NCBI GenBank assembly: GCA_003550325.1
Contig: QKWP01000237.1
Location: forward strand, 27,033-91,032
DNA length: 64,000 nucleotides
DNA from: Gigaspora rosea
Lineage: Eukaryota > Glomeromycota > Glomeromycetes > Diversisporales > Gigasporaceae
Direction of reading: 5' to 3'
Shown: one piece after another, positions 1 to 12,109 of the stretch
Layout: each line of letters begins with the position of its first letter
Numbering within the stretch: position 1 is the first letter of the stretch
Notes under the pieces: model-generated
Databases searched by the model: none
Seen by the model: the letters and a program-made list of their open reading frames with translations, nothing else
Told to the model about the DNA's origin: nothing
Position numbers and translations under genes: made by a program

Positions 1-7
1 AAAAAAG

Positions 8-60
<53 letters not shown>

Positions 61-72
61 AAAAAAAAAAAA
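1..72. repeat. Poly(A) tract at window start
   Basis: Nearly pure A with single G and C interruptions. It could be the tail of a retroelement that lies outside the window or a homopolymer at an assembly edge. A matching poly(T) run occurs at 4135-4174, so the first 4.1 kb is bracketed by A and T runs. Confidence 0.8.
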
Positions 73-344
73 TTAAAAAATCGAAAAATTGAAAAAAATG
101 AGTCAGCAGGTAATGTGTGTGGCCTTAAATAAGGCAGTTTTTAGTTGATTATTAGGTTAACATCAATATTTAGGCTCAGGCATGAGGAGTTTATCTATTA
201 ATCAATATCTTAATGACCTCAAAAAGCATTCGCACACTTTGCATTTATTTAGACTGTCTCGGCAAATAATTTAGGCCGGAGGTTATTTTTATTGAAAGTT
301 GTCAGAAGTATGAGAGAAGTGATTGATGGCCAGAATGGCAGTAT

Positions 345-480
345 GTCCCGCGAAAAGCAATCGTAGCCGGTGGTTTCCCACCTGCCGAAACAAGCCGGAT
401 GTAGTAATTGGCGGGTATCGCCATAGGATTATTGTAGCCGGTGGGGTTCTTCCCCGCCTGCCAAACATGCCGGCTGTGAG
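345..480. repeat. GC-rich duplicated hairpin
   Basis: Two copies of a block starting GTAGCCGGTGG lie 71 bp apart (about 363 and 434). Each contains a short inverted repeat (GGTGG...CCACC in the first, GGTGGGG...CCCCGCC in the second) and ends with a GCCGG word. Small ORFs on both strands here follow from the local GC content and resemble no protein I know. It is probably a fragment of a repeat. Confidence 0.45.
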
Positions 481-539
481 TCAGAATACAAGTTATAAAT
501 GCAAATGAGGAAATGATAGAATCACATGTCTTCACCGTC

Positions 540-2070
540 TCAGGGTGGGTTGGGCGGGTCGTACGATCTGTTCAAGCATTTGTGGACCTGGCTTCATCGT
601 CTCTGATTTTTTATACTTACCATTTTATCTGGTTCTTTATTCTAATCATGTTCCATTGTCGTTAACCATAACAGTCTTTGATCTTCGTACGCCGTATTCT
701 TTCTTTTAGTGCCATCTTCTGATTCATGAGGCGAAGTCGTATGACTGCTCTTCTTTTCGATTACTGATATGCTATCACTTCGCAAAATAATCCGGTCATT
801 ATTCATGACCAAATTTCTTTTAAGATTCTGCGGCATCACTATTAGTACTCGAAGGACCCAAATGACCCCAATGAATGACCGGTCATTTCAGTATCATTTG
901 AGGTCATTTAAAAATTTTTAAATAGCAAGGTTATTTACCATTACTGATTCTAGGAACTTAAATTCGTTGAAAGCATTAAATAAATCTAACATAATTGAAG
1001 GTTAAAAATTTTCTAAAGAGATTATACCACCATAAATATATATTAATCACGAATATTTATTAGAATATTATTAATTTTTATTCGTTAATAATAAACCAAT
1101 AATATCGATATAGCTTAATTTAAATAATAATTTTAAATATTTTAGCAGAGACATAAGGTGATTTACTTCAATGTTATTTTTCTTGATTGCATCATTAACT
1201 TTTGTTGAAAGTATAATGAGCGTTGATACAAAATCACTGAGTTTTAAAAGATTGTACATTTCGTCCACCAACTTTAATATTTACATTATCATCATATTCG
1301 CTTTTAAAGAAGTTTGAGAGAGTTTATCAAAATTTTTTTCGATTTTGGACCAAATTATCGCATAGTTAGTTGCATGGCGTTCATTATTGTGAAATAATAT
1401 GAATTTATTGAAGATCTCATATTAAACGTTAAATTTGTCTTTGTCTCATTACGTTTAGTCTAATGATTACATTTGGTATTTTGTTAGAAAATTTTTTTGG
1501 CTACAGTAGTACGATTGCATATGATTAATTTAAATTAGGTTTCTACGAATCTTGGTAGATGGATAATGATTATGCATGCCTACGGGTAATGAGGAAAGGT
1601 TTTTATGCATGCGAAGTTTTGTAAAGACGCTTTTTTTGGGAGGAATAAATAACCCGTTTCTTTCCAAATTTTCTTTGTATAATATGGTGAATATAAATTT
1701 TTTTTACTCTGGCTTTATAGAATAATTTCAGATTTGCCTTTTTCACCGTTATTAAAATAATCCACCTGAATAATGCTGATCACGTAAATACAAGTGTGAA
1801 CTTTATGCATAGTTACGGAAATAAATTTTTGTATACAAAATAAAAAAAATAGAGCATATTAATTTAATATAATGGATAGAAATTAAACATATTTAAAAAT
1901 TTTTAAAATTTAATTATCTAAAAATATTAATCAATTAATTTAGCTAGCATTAAATAATATTCGATTACAACTAAAGCAATTTAGTTTAAAACTATAAAAT
2001 AGTATAATTAATAAATTTGTTATCTAATTAAAATATTTTTTGTTATTATGTATTGTTTCATGTACTGTTT
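540..2070. other. Intergenic, no supported gene
   Basis: AT-rich sequence with only short ORFs (60-77 codons) that show no domain-like composition. A GGTCATTTGA-like word recurs around 880-910 and again at about 57510-57560, suggesting a small dispersed repeat. Nothing else is supported. Confidence 0.5.
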
Positions 2071-2076
2071 AATGTT

Positions 2077-2250
2077 ATACTTTTTCAAAAAACATTTACA
2101 ATAAAAATGCTAATTTTGTCAAAAACATAATTACATTCATTTTGTATCTTATGTGTTTTATTGATACTTTTTCAAAAAACATTTACAATAAAAATGCTAA
2201 TTTTGTCAAAAACATAATTACATTCATTTTGTATCTTATGTGTTTTATTG
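2077..2250. repeat. Exact 87-bp tandem duplication
   Basis: Two adjacent copies of an 87-bp AT-rich unit beginning ATACTTTTTC (2077 and 2164) that I could not distinguish by eye. Lack of divergence implies a recent duplication or slippage event, or an assembly duplication. Confidence 0.85.
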
Positions 2251-2454
2251 ATCTATATTTACATAAGATACAAATATATTAATTCTTATCATTAGCATTT
2301 CTAAAAAAAACTGTTGTTTTGTTTATTTGAATATTTTTGCATTATTGAATTTATAGTATATAACTATAAATTTATATAATTTAAATAATATTGGACAATA
2401 TTAAAACTTTTGTAACATTTTCAATTGGATAAATATACGCAACGCACCTAGTTA

Positions 2455-2510
2455 TACGGGCCGACCCGGCTGCTAGAATTAATCGGCCCGGTCGACCGGG
2501 CCGATAATAT
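2455..2510. repeat. GC-rich palindrome islet
   Basis: A perfect self-complementary core CGGCCCGGTCGACCGGGCCG (20 bp, extending to 24 bp at 2482-2505) sits in otherwise very AT-rich DNA, beside CCGACCCGGC. Similar GC islets occur at 3765-3840, 27220-27300, 27405-27460, 53010-53060 and 61755-61845, often at ends of inverted-repeat elements. Confidence 0.6.
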
Positions 2511-2828
2511 TGTTAAAAGATCTTTCAGTCAAACAAGAATGCAAAATAGGCTTATAATTTTGATCTTCTCAATATGAAAATATATAATACTTGTGCAATA
2601 TTTCGGTAACTCAAAAATTACACCATGGAGATGCTAGAGATAATATAGTTTTTGATCTCAAAAAATCGACTTTAGTAATTATCAACACATCATAAGCACA
2701 CATACAATATAATGTAACATAAATTACAATAGTAGGATGGCACATCACTATGTCCAATGTCCAAAAAAAAATTGAACCAAATTGGACATAGTGACATGCT
2801 AGGTAGGAATAGTGCATGTGATGCATAT

Positions 2829-3412
2829 TGTAACTATTAAGGTGGGAGAGCCAATTTAACTCTAATAGTTACTACGAGATAAGTTTTTGATTTATTCGGA
2901 TAAAGGTCTCTTCAGCACTACACTAGCTTACTTCCTTTATTTTTCTTTAAGTAAAATCGGAGGAAGTTTCTCTACTTTTATTCTATTGTATTGTATTGTA
3001 TTAGTGTTGTATCGTGGTCTATCTCTTTATTGGAGTCAAATTCATTCGTCTATATACATTTGAATTTAATATACAACACGTTGATGTGTTGTTTGGCACG
3101 TTAACGTGTTGTTTAACACACTACGTGACGGTACAACTAAGCCTAGAACGTTGTCGTGCTATTGAGAATGTCTATAATCCGCGCCCCTTAACACGCATAC
3201 GTGCTAACACGTTAACGTGTTATGAAGATTTTACAAAAAGGGGTGATTATATGTCTATCATCAAGTTTACACGGATTTTGACTAACATTTAATGAAATAT
3301 ACAAAAATAGAAATGAAAGTGATCTTATACTAAAGAGAAGATCTATTTACAAATGGGGGTAAACTAATCGAAAAATTCAAATTTTCTAATGTCACAATTT
3401 AGAATTGTGACA
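2829..3412 (-). mobile_element. Solo LTR
   Basis: About 584 bp matching, in reverse orientation, the two LTRs of the element at 28245-31417. Shared landmarks are a TGTCACAATT start, several CACGTTAACGTG-like palindromes, a repeated ATACAATACAATA stretch and an end near AATAGTTACA. Read on the minus strand it begins at 3412 and ends at 2829. No internal region or second LTR is next to it, so it is best read as a solo LTR left by LTR-LTR recombination. I do not see a clean target duplication. Confidence 0.75.
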
Positions 3413-3441
3413 ATAACTATATCTGCGAAAAAGAAGTGGTT

Positions 3442-3468
3442 ATAAGAGGGCCCGATGGGTCCTCTTAT
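3442..3468. repeat. Short hairpin
   Basis: ATAAGAGG and its complement CCTCTTAT flank GGCCCGATGGGT. Together they form a compact stem-loop just downstream of the solo LTR. Its role is unknown. Confidence 0.5.
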
Positions 3469-3694
3469 GGCCGGTGATATACCGGGTTATTTTCTCATAG
3501 TTGGAAATCAAAGTGATAATATTTGACGGTGGTTTACTAACTTATAATCGACAATCAGTGCTTTAATCAGCGAAAAGAACATGCAATCAGAACTCCTAAT
3601 TGACTAGTTAATTTATAAATATCGACTGGAAAAGTCGACTATTCGATTTTGGTCTTATCGACTGCAAGCACTAACTTGAGAATGTTCTACGTGT

Positions 3695-4133
3695 GATTTA
3701 ATTAATAATTATAAGTTAAGTTATACAATGAAATTCTATCAGGCGAAAAAAATTTAACTATATCCCAGCCGGGCTGACCTGCAGGATATGGGTCAAGAGC
3801 CGACCCGCCCGCCGCCCGGCTGATGGGTCGAGGTCAGCCCGTATCACTATACACGGATCTACAAATTATGTTTACATATTGTGTGCGACGAATTAGCATA
3901 TCGCAGGGTGCGTAACGCACCCTGCGATATGCTAATTCGTCGCACACAATATGTAAACATAATTTGTAGATCCGTGTATAGTGATACGGGCTGACCTCGA
4001 CCCATCAGCCGGGCGGCGGGCGGGTCGGCTCTTGACCCATATCCTGCAGGTCAGCCCGGCTGGGATATAGTTAAATTTTTTTCGCCTGATAGAATTTCAT
4101 TGTATAACTTAACTTATAATTATTAATTAAATC
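3695..4133. repeat. Perfect inverted repeat, 219-bp arms
   Basis: Positions 3695-3913 and 3915-4133 are exact reverse complements with a single A (3914) between them; I checked the arms line by line. The centre is CGCAGGGTGCGT/A/ACGCACCCTGCG, and the arms include GC-rich words such as GACCCGCCCGCCGCCCGG. The outer edge of the right arm coincides exactly with the N at 4134. A loop-free palindrome this long is unstable in cloning hosts and a common fold-back artefact, so an assembly or library chimera is at least as likely as a real hairpin element. Confidence 0.9.
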
Positions 4134-4134
4134 N

Positions 4135-4174
<40 letters not shown>
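4134..4174. other. Ambiguous base plus 40-nt poly(T): probable assembly join
   Basis: The only N I noticed in the window is followed by 40 consecutive T. It abuts the end of the perfect palindrome, so linkage between 1-4133 and 4175 onward should be treated with caution. Confidence 0.75.
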
Positions 4175-5197
4175 CTCACGGCTTCACGTGCCATCACGGC
4201 CCAATGATTTTGCTGCTAACAAAAACATTATGAGTATTGATATACTGTATAGAATTTAAGATCTGGTAACATATAAATATTACAAAACTTTAGTCTTGGT
4301 TATGTTACGATTACCATTTCTCGAAAGAAACATAATACAAACTAAATCGAGCATCATTATAACTAATACCAATTAACTTTTTCGGTATTATGTCCTGAGA
4401 TCGTACCATGACCTTTTCAGGGTATATCTTTTCGGAAAGAAGCCTTGTCGGTGAAACTGGAGTTCGTAAAAAGAATTTTAATAATGAAAAAGACTATTGG
4501 TAAGCTTTTTACGGAAACTCAGCTATCGATAAATTTGTTGTATCAGGAAAAAAGCATTCGATAAAGTTTTCTATAGGTGAAATAAATTGTCAAAATTATG
4601 TCTTGTTAGTGTCACGGTTAAAATTTTTAACCCGTGACTTAAATGCAAATTAGTAACACCCGAAGACTCCTGTGACCCAAGCCATCCGAAATTACAAGGT
4701 GCTAAGTTGTGGCGGAGGCTTAGAGATACTTTGTTGTGTGAACTGGTTATTATTGGTCCCTGGTTGTGGGAATTGTGAGCGATATTGTGAGCAATATTGT
4801 GAGCGAAATTATGGGTAAATAATAAGGTTTCTCAAATGTAAAGGTGGAAATCAAATGATGTAATAAATGTAACGCAGTAGTTCTTAATAACTGAAAATGT
4901 ATTTAAAGCCGAGTTTTCCCTTAATAAATTTCATCAAGAAAAATCTTAGACTTCAATTATCTCCTGAATACGATTTAATAACAAAATATCCTTTGAAAAT
5001 AAACTAAATTAAGTTGCGACTGGTGCTAAACTGTGCGATCGTGCACATTGCTCTCCCAACCAGTCGTAACATTAAGAAAAAGGAATATCGGAATTATGGG
5101 ATCAGAGAAATGGCATTTCTGCAAGGTGGGTTTCGGGAAAGTGAGCAACAACGTTATTTCTTCTCGTTATTTTTTTCATGTGCTACGATGTAAACAT
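4175..5197. other. Intergenic, no supported gene
   Basis: A 61-codon ORF at 5033-5218 has no recognisable domain and runs into the MITE that follows. A 15-bp motif ending TTGTGAGC is repeated three times at about 4771-4812. Otherwise I see nothing supported. Confidence 0.5.
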
Positions 5198-5500
5198 GTT
5201 TATTCGAGTTTGGGTTAAAATCCCGACAAACAAAATCCCGACAGATCATAATCCCGACAAAAAAATCCCGACAATCAAAAAAGTTTCTCTTGAAAAATTT
5301 TACTATAAAATCGCATAAATCCAAACCCTAACCTAGGTGCTCACCCTAACTCTAACCTAAGCACTCACCCTAACCCAAACCTAACTTAATAATTTTTTTG
5401 TGTCGGGATTGTCGGGATTTTTACTGTCAGGATTTTTTTGTCGGGATTATGACCCGTCGGGATTCTATTTGTCGGGATTTTGACCGGCACCCGTTTATTC
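5198..5500. mobile_element. MITE with reiterated AATCCCGACA ends
   Basis: GTTTATTC at 5198-5205 is repeated exactly at 5493-5500, giving a candidate 8-bp target duplication. The ends carry four to five spaced copies of AATCCCGACA on the left and TGTCGGGATT on the right. The core (5332-5390) holds CCCTAA-like runs such as AACCCTAACC and ACCCTAACCC. There is no coding capacity. The 8-bp duplication suits a hAT-type transposase, which is an inference. Confidence 0.75.
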
Positions 5501-7315
5501 AAATTAAAACTCAGCCGATAACTCCCTACGAATCATGATGATAAATTGCCAGATAACATCATTATGAGCAAATTGTTGACTACGGTAATTTGACAAATGA
5601 TGGCTATACATCCTGCATCCTGCTCGCTCACCTATTTTTGCACAATAATGCATACTTGTTAAAAGTAGAAAGTTAATTTTATAATAATAATTCTAATTAA
5701 AGGTATAATAAATAACAAAAAAAAAAAAAATCAATATACATCTTTATTAATTTAAGTTTTAATTATGAACAATAATGGAACGACTATTAATAACGTATAA
5801 TTCATTTAAAACCATTGGCAAAATTTTAAAGTTTTATTTATTATTAATAAATTTGAACACTGAAATTAGGAGCTGCATTAATCTACTTATAGCTATTGAA
5901 TATAGATATTTTTTAAAATTCAAATAACATATGTACGTAGTAAGTACATGATTGTGTTAAACATCGTACATTGAATCGATTGGATGTGCATACGTAGTCT
6001 AATCCCAAATAGTATATACATGTACTTATATGAGCGAGAATAAGTTAACCTTTTTTGTCATAAAGTTACACAAAAATTCAAAGGGCAGTTTATTATTAAC
6101 GTTAAATTTTTTAAAAAAGTGAAAATGTGCTAATAAAAACAACACCAAATTTTTATTGGTCTGTATTTTGATGTTAGAAAAACTTTACTTAGTCGCACTT
6201 TTGAGATATACTTTGTTAAATTTTTAACTTTTATAAATATAGAAACGTCGGTGATTTTTTTTTTAGGGGCAGTTTATTTTTGGAGGAACTTATTTTCGTA
6301 AAATATTAGTTAATTGATAGTATGTACTCTAAACATAGTACGATTGATTTACTACAATATTTGGATATTGAATAAAAACAAGGCATCAATTTTCTTAATA
6401 TCTCTTTTGATACCAAATAAATTCTATGTAATAAAATAACAAAAAAAAACCAGATATTATTAAGAACAAGTTTAACCAATACGAAATGATTATCAATGAA
6501 CAAGCCTCAATGAGGACATTCTATAAGAAGAAATTGATTGTCATCATTGATGTCATTACAGCTTTCTTGTAGCTTTACACACTTTTTTTTTCTTGCACAT
6601 GCCAGTTTTATTAAAAATTCACCTTAATGTAAATGACATTGTAAGTTCACCTTATTCAGATCAAAATAATTCTATATTAAGTAGCGTAAACATTTAAAAC
6701 TGTTTTCCATTTATAAACCGGATTATTTATGATCAATCTATTTCCGAAACCGATACATAATTATATTATTTCTAAAAATTGATTTTTTTTTTTTTTTTTT
6801 AGCAATTTATATAGGTATTATTCATGCTTTATATAGATATATTATCAAAAAAATATACTTTCCGATAAATTAAATATAATAGACCGCAGTTCTACGAAAA
6901 TTAATAAAGTTTATTGTATACTCGATTATTTTGGCTACGTTGAACGACAGCAGCTATTTATATATTAGTTGGTTTTAATTCTTATCTGTTATCACAAGAG
7001 TGTACTGCACGTACGTATGTGCGTACATGCTTGCTATCAAAAATCTTTCATTATTAAAAAAAGGAAGAATGGCAGATAATTTGAAATCAGGAGTAATTAT
7101 ATGAGTTAAAATGTTGCTCTCGAAGATAAAATTGTATGACAAACTCAGCCAATTACCAGAATTTCAATACTTAATAAATTGTATCCACATATAGTACTTT
7201 ATCATTAAATCACAATTATTCATTACCGTTATTGTATATATTTATTAATACTTGATTAATTAATGAAAACTTATATCAATGATATAATAATGAAAATGTG
7301 CACAACTACTTGTCT
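5501..7315. other. Intergenic upstream of membrane-protein gene
   Basis: Very AT-rich with several homopolymer runs (for example 5718-5730 and 6783-6800). ORFs are under 66 codons and rich in Phe, Ile and Tyr, as expected by chance. I see no gene, RNA or transposon end. Confidence 0.5.
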
Positions 7316-7323
7316 TATAAAAA
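7316..7323 (+). promoter_or_regulatory. Candidate TATA box
   Basis: TATAAAAA lies 82 nt before the ATG at 7405. The spacing would leave a short 5' leader ending in an A-rich stretch before the start codon. Confidence 0.4.
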
Positions 7324-7404
7324 CCCCAAAGTATCATTATGTTATAAATTTGCCGTGAGGTGAATTCTTATTAATCTTTCAAAAAACAAATTCAAAAAAT
7401 AAAA

Positions 7405-9122
7405 ATGTTTCAAGAAGAAAAAAGAGCTTGTAGTTTGTTTTGGATTAAGCTTACCAAATATTGGTTTCCACCTGCAGATGATGATTATAAGAATTATGAC
7501 CCACCTCGGGAACCGTCATGTTATCGTTGGACAAGATTCTTTTCTCTTCTTATTATTTATATTTTAATAATATATTTCATTATCATTTTCATTATGAGTT
7601 TCACTGATACACCTTTTTTACAAATGTATCGATCAAACGTCGATAATATACCAATCCCTGGTAAGATTTTAATTTCAAGTAATTCTTTTTGATAACTGAC
7701 ATTTTTTTATTAACCTTTTCATTATAATTGACAGCCCTCTTTTTGCTTTTCAATACATCGATTTATTCCAATTTTAATATTAACTGTATTTACACATGTA
7801 AGCACCTTAATAAATTTATATTCAAATTAATTTTATTATTTCATTAATTTAGTTCTCAAAATTTTCATAGATTCTACTGGTGCCACCTTCTCCTGTAATA
7901 GTCATTTAATCAATGTCACTGAATCAGATGTCAATTTTTTTGTTTATTATGATCCTGGTGTAAATTTTACCGATGGAACTTTGTTGGACATGCCCATTGG
8001 CGTTAGTTTCCAAATTTCCGCAAATAATTCATTCCCAAATAATACTCTTACTACAATATCATCATACCCGAACATGATACTCATTGATCAAGATTTAGCT
8101 ACTATTTATTTTAATGACCCTAATTCAAAATTAATTGATAGTTATGCAGCTGATAGTAGTAATCAATTCGTGCTTTCACCATATCAGGTAAGAAAAAATT
8201 TAAAAGTTCATTAACTCTTTCAACAATATTATCAAACATTTTTATTCAAGAAAATTAATTTCACAAAAAATTAACATAATTATTTCTTTATTTTTTAAAA
8301 TAATACATTACATATATTAATTGTAGAGACAAGTTGTATGGTTTGATCGAGTTAAACATTCACAACTTGATAAAGCTTCAAGGAGAGGTGTTTTATCAGT
8401 TGCAAAAAAATCATCTAAGCTTGCACTTAATTATTTTTCACTTTCAACAAGAATTCGTAAGCAAATTAATTTTCATTTTACGTATCTGTGGATTTACTAA
8501 TTCAAAAATTGTCTCTCAAAATTTATTCATGATATTTGTGTTACCTAAAAATCTAATTGTTTTATTATTTGATTGTTTTATGTTTATAATTAGAATCTCT
8601 TAATCCGCTAAATCCTCTGGGCGTTAATCCATCTCTATTTACGGCTACTTTGGAAATATATAATCAATCATCAACCTTAACTACTTATAAAGAAACAGAG
8701 TAAGTTATCATTTATTGTGGCAAGCATAAATTTAATTCATTCAGAGTAAATTTTTGCAATTGATAAAAAAATATTGTCTCAATTGAACAAATATCATAAT
8801 TTTTTTTTTTTTAAAAAAAAAAAAAGATATATAATCTGAATTTATATACTAACTAATATCTTCCATCCACATTTATTGATAATCTTTTAGTAAAGCGTCT
8901 CAATTCAAAGTTCTCACCTTCTTAACCTCACTTGGTGGAGCAAACGCGTTCTTCGTGACTCTTTATATGTTCTTATATGGTAAAAAAGGTCCAGGAATGT
9001 TACCATACATTATCTATCCATTTTTGTGTTGTTCAGGCCCGGCAAGATATGTACGTGAAAAATTCATAGATCAACCTCCGCATATGAGAGACGTGGAGAA
9101 GGAAGTAGATAATATCCCTTAA
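7405..9122 (+). CDS. Six-exon membrane protein, family not recognised
   Basis: Proposed exons are 7405-7660, 7735-7797, 7853-8187, 8327-8456, 8594-8699 and 8891-9122. Every donor is GTAAG-like, every acceptor ends in AG, and the exons join in frame to 373 residues ending at TAA 9120-9122. Exon 3 could instead start at 7871, also in frame, which would remove six residues. Residues about 46-66 form a strongly hydrophobic helix after a charged, aromatic N-terminus. The middle, about residues 86-295, is hydrophilic with several Asn-x-Ser/Thr sites and few Cys, suggesting a luminal or extracellular domain. A second hydrophobic segment spans about residues 303-327 and is followed by a GKKGPGMLP loop, a Cys-Cys pair and an acidic tail. 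I do not recognise the family. The topology suggests a two-pass surface protein, and a TATA-like box precedes it. The exon model is strong; the function is open. Confidence 0.8.
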
Positions 9123-9621
9123 TGGTACTGTCGTAATTGTCTAATTACAATAATTACGACTAATTTACATTTTTATATTAAAAACTTGCTTGTCGTAATT
9201 AAGTTACAACAATTTTAACTCATGAAATGATGAACTCCTGGCATGGTCATTATAAAATGTTGTTGTTATACAGTGTTATTCCGTATCAGATACTATTCTA
9301 TTTTTTGAATATTGTATTATTATTATACATAATTTCATAATGTTATATATGTACTTAAAAATTTATTAAAAATAATTTGTTTAATAAATATGACTTATTA
9401 TATTCATAAATTAGTTGATTTATATAATTATCATGTTTACAAAAATAATTGATTTGAATCGATCTGATTTTATCATGAAAAATTAAGCCTCCAATTACTC
9501 CAATTAACTTGAATAATTTGTTCAAATTGACTTGAAATGCAGGAATGATTGACATTACTCTGATTATCCAATTTTGAACAATATATGCTGGTAAAAAGAA
9601 TAATGTCTAGTTGTTGATTGC

Positions 9622-10506
9622 GAAGCAGCTAATGATACCTGACGAATTATTCGTCATTCGTCAATGACGAATGACGAAACGTTTCGTCAAGAAATTTCTG
9701 AATGACGAATTGACGAATGGCGAAACCTATGACGAATGACGAGACCGATGACGAATGATGAAGCATATGAATATCATCATTTTTTCTTTCATAATATAAA
9801 TAAATAACAAATTTTTTCTTGTTGAATTATTTTATCTATTCAATTTTCAATTTTTTTATATCGTCACATTTACCTGAAATTACCCAGCGAAGGCTTTATC
9901 TCCCGGAAGTGCCCAATCAGCCGAAGGAGACGAATAATAAAAAAACTTCGTTATAATGAATAGCATTAAATTGAAAAATAATTAAAGGTTTAGTACATAC
10001 GTAGTTCATTATAAAGTAGCTCGTCGGAGAAAATCACCTTTGATAATTGAACCGTCAAGGGCTTTGTGATTTGACAAGAAAACAGTTTATTATCGATTAA
10101 ATTTACTGTGTTTTCATATTGGCCAGTGAAAATTTGAATTATAATTTTGAAAAACCTAAACATTCAGTATCCAGAGGTTGTTACAAAGTAGCTCGTTGAA
10201 AGAGAGTTAACTGTATTGGTTTTATCAATAGTCACGAGTTTCGTCATTTCATTTCGTAGGAATCATTAGTTGCATATTGTCTTACAACCGAATTGAGCAA
10301 TAATCACAGAACCGATGAGTTTTTCTTTGATTAACTGATAAAACAATTGATATTCTATTTTTTTTTTTTTTAATTATTCAAGAATTTCATCAATCGTCAT
10401 CAATTATCAAGGGTTTCGTCATTCACCGACATTTCGTCCGATGTCGCATTTGACGAAATGTTTCGTCACCATAAAAATTGTTTCATCAGGAATCATTAGA
10501 AGCATC
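9622..10506. mobile_element. MITE with GACGAAA ends (family shared with 54772-55641)
   Basis: Terminal inverted repeats TAATGATACCTGACGAA and its near complement (ending AATCATTA at 10498) bound an 869-bp element. Flanking GAAGCAGC (9622-9629) and GAAGCATC (10499-10506) are an 8-bp duplication with one mismatch. Subterminal regions repeat GACGAATGACGAA and its complement. No ORF of note. Confidence 0.75.
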
Positions 10507-10747
10507 CAACATATTTAATTATTATTTCAATTATTTCAAATCTCTAGCTCAAAAAAAAACTTAATAATAATCTGAACAACGATGAAGACAAATTTTTATT
10601 GATTAAATTTTAAAATTAATTTGATCAAAATGTAAAAAAGAAAAAAAAACTAAATTTTCATCAATTTTTGATGGTTGTATTAGAATTATTTCCTAAAATA
10701 TCAAGTTGAACAATTTTTCACATATAATCTTTAGAGTCTCCTAAATG

Positions 10748-10945
10748 TCAAATAACACCATCATCAATAATACTATCTAGTTCTCCTATCGGACCGGACT
10801 GGAACAAACTTTTGCTAAATTTGTTCTGGTCTGATTTTAGGTCCGCATTCAAACTTTTATGTTTCAAACTTTTAGTCAAGTTTGAGTTGGGCCTGGGTTT
10901 GAATTTGAAGTTTGCAAACTTGTTTGAGTCTGAATATACATGCAT
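10748..10945. repeat. Low-complexity TTTGAGTT/TTCAAACTTTT repeat
   Basis: Short degenerate words around CAAACTTTTA and GTTTGAGTT recur, giving a spurious minus-strand ORF of 65 codons. Comparable GGGTTTG-type stretches occur at about 33165-33215 and 35000-35130. Confidence 0.4.
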
Positions 10946-10982
10946 GTATTTTTAAGTGCTGGAGAGCACAAAGTTATAATCA

Positions 10983-11190
10983 ATTAGTAAAATTTAGAGA
11001 ATCATAATACTTTGAATAATTTTATTAATAAAATTATTAAAATGTTATATTACTTGAAATTTTACTAATTGATCTTAACTTCTTACAATATAGTAAACTT
11101 GTTTATTATAAAAAATATATCATATTAGCATATTTTATCTTAGTTTTCTTAAAATTTGAAGAAAATATATTTAATTTTTGTATTTTTTTA
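10983..11190. repeat. Dispersed AT-rich repeat, copy 1
   Basis: About 200 bp with landmarks ATAATACTTTGAATAATTTT, TTACTTGAAATTTTA and CATATTTTATCTTA-like words. The same order of landmarks recurs at 11628-11812 and 18258-18460. No coding capacity; class unknown. Confidence 0.6.
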
Positions 11191-11627
11191 TCAAAAATTA
11201 AATTAATCATTTTTGCTACTATTTAAGAAAACAAAATAAATTGCATTAATATAATATTTTTTGGTTGAACAAGTTTACTTAGAGCAAAAAATTAGAATCA
11301 ATTTTTAAAATTAGCCAAGTGGGTCACAAGATATGAGCATTTTTGTTTTCATAATTATATGTTCACTTTTTTGTTTATACTATATAGTTACAAAGACAAA
11401 AATGCTCGTATCTCATGATCCTCTAAGCTGATTTTAATTATTTAACTGCCTTTATGACTGGAATTTTCTCCTCTACAATTTTTATTTAATTTAAAAGAGA
11501 TGTTCACTTAGTAGAAAATCATTTGTCCTTTGGGAAACTCCAGATTTCAAAAAAGGCAAAAAAACAAAGTAAATTTCCACATAATTTACTATGTTATTTC
11601 ACTGGTTTTTAGGTGGATCACAAATTA

Positions 11628-11812
11628 AGAATAATAGTATTTTGTATAATTTTTTAATAAAATTATTAAAAATTTTATTACTTGAAATTTTAATTAATTA
11701 TAATTTTTTGTACTAAATAAACTTGTCCAGTACCAAAAAATACATTATATTAGTATATTTTATCTTATTTTTCTTAAAATTTAAAGAAAATATATTTAAT
11801 TTTGTATTTTTT
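11628..11812. repeat. Dispersed AT-rich repeat, copy 2
   Basis: Second copy of the repeat at 10983-11190, in direct orientation and clearly diverged by substitutions and small indels. Confidence 0.6.
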
Positions 11813-11980
11813 ATTAAAAGCTAAAATTAAGCATTTTTGCTTCTATTTAAAAAACAAATAAATACATTATTATAGTATTTTTTTGTTTGAATAAATTTAC
11901 TTAAAATGAATACTTAATTTTAAAAATTTTATCAAAAATTCAAAATTAAGAGTAGGCATAATAAAAATATATTATATAAT

Positions 11981-12109
11981 TTTAGTACCCCTAAGTGCAT
12001 GCCCTCTAAATGCAAACCTTCCCTATATGCAAACCATAGCTTGGTTCTAAGCTCAGGACTTAGTCACCTTTAATATTCTGATATGCACAAAATTCTAGGG
12101 TACTAAACA
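11981..12109. mobile_element. Small inverted-repeat element
   Basis: TTTAGTACCCCTAAGTGCAT at the left and a near complement ending CTAGGGTACTAAA at the right bound about 129 bp. The ends resemble the outer edge of the long inverted-repeat element starting near 12985 (CCTCTAA...TGCAT words), so the two may share a family. Confidence 0.5.

Noticed and set aside
5332..5390. Telomere (CCCTAA runs)
   Set aside because: Short, degenerate and enclosed by MITE ends with a target duplication; interstitial, not a chromosome end.
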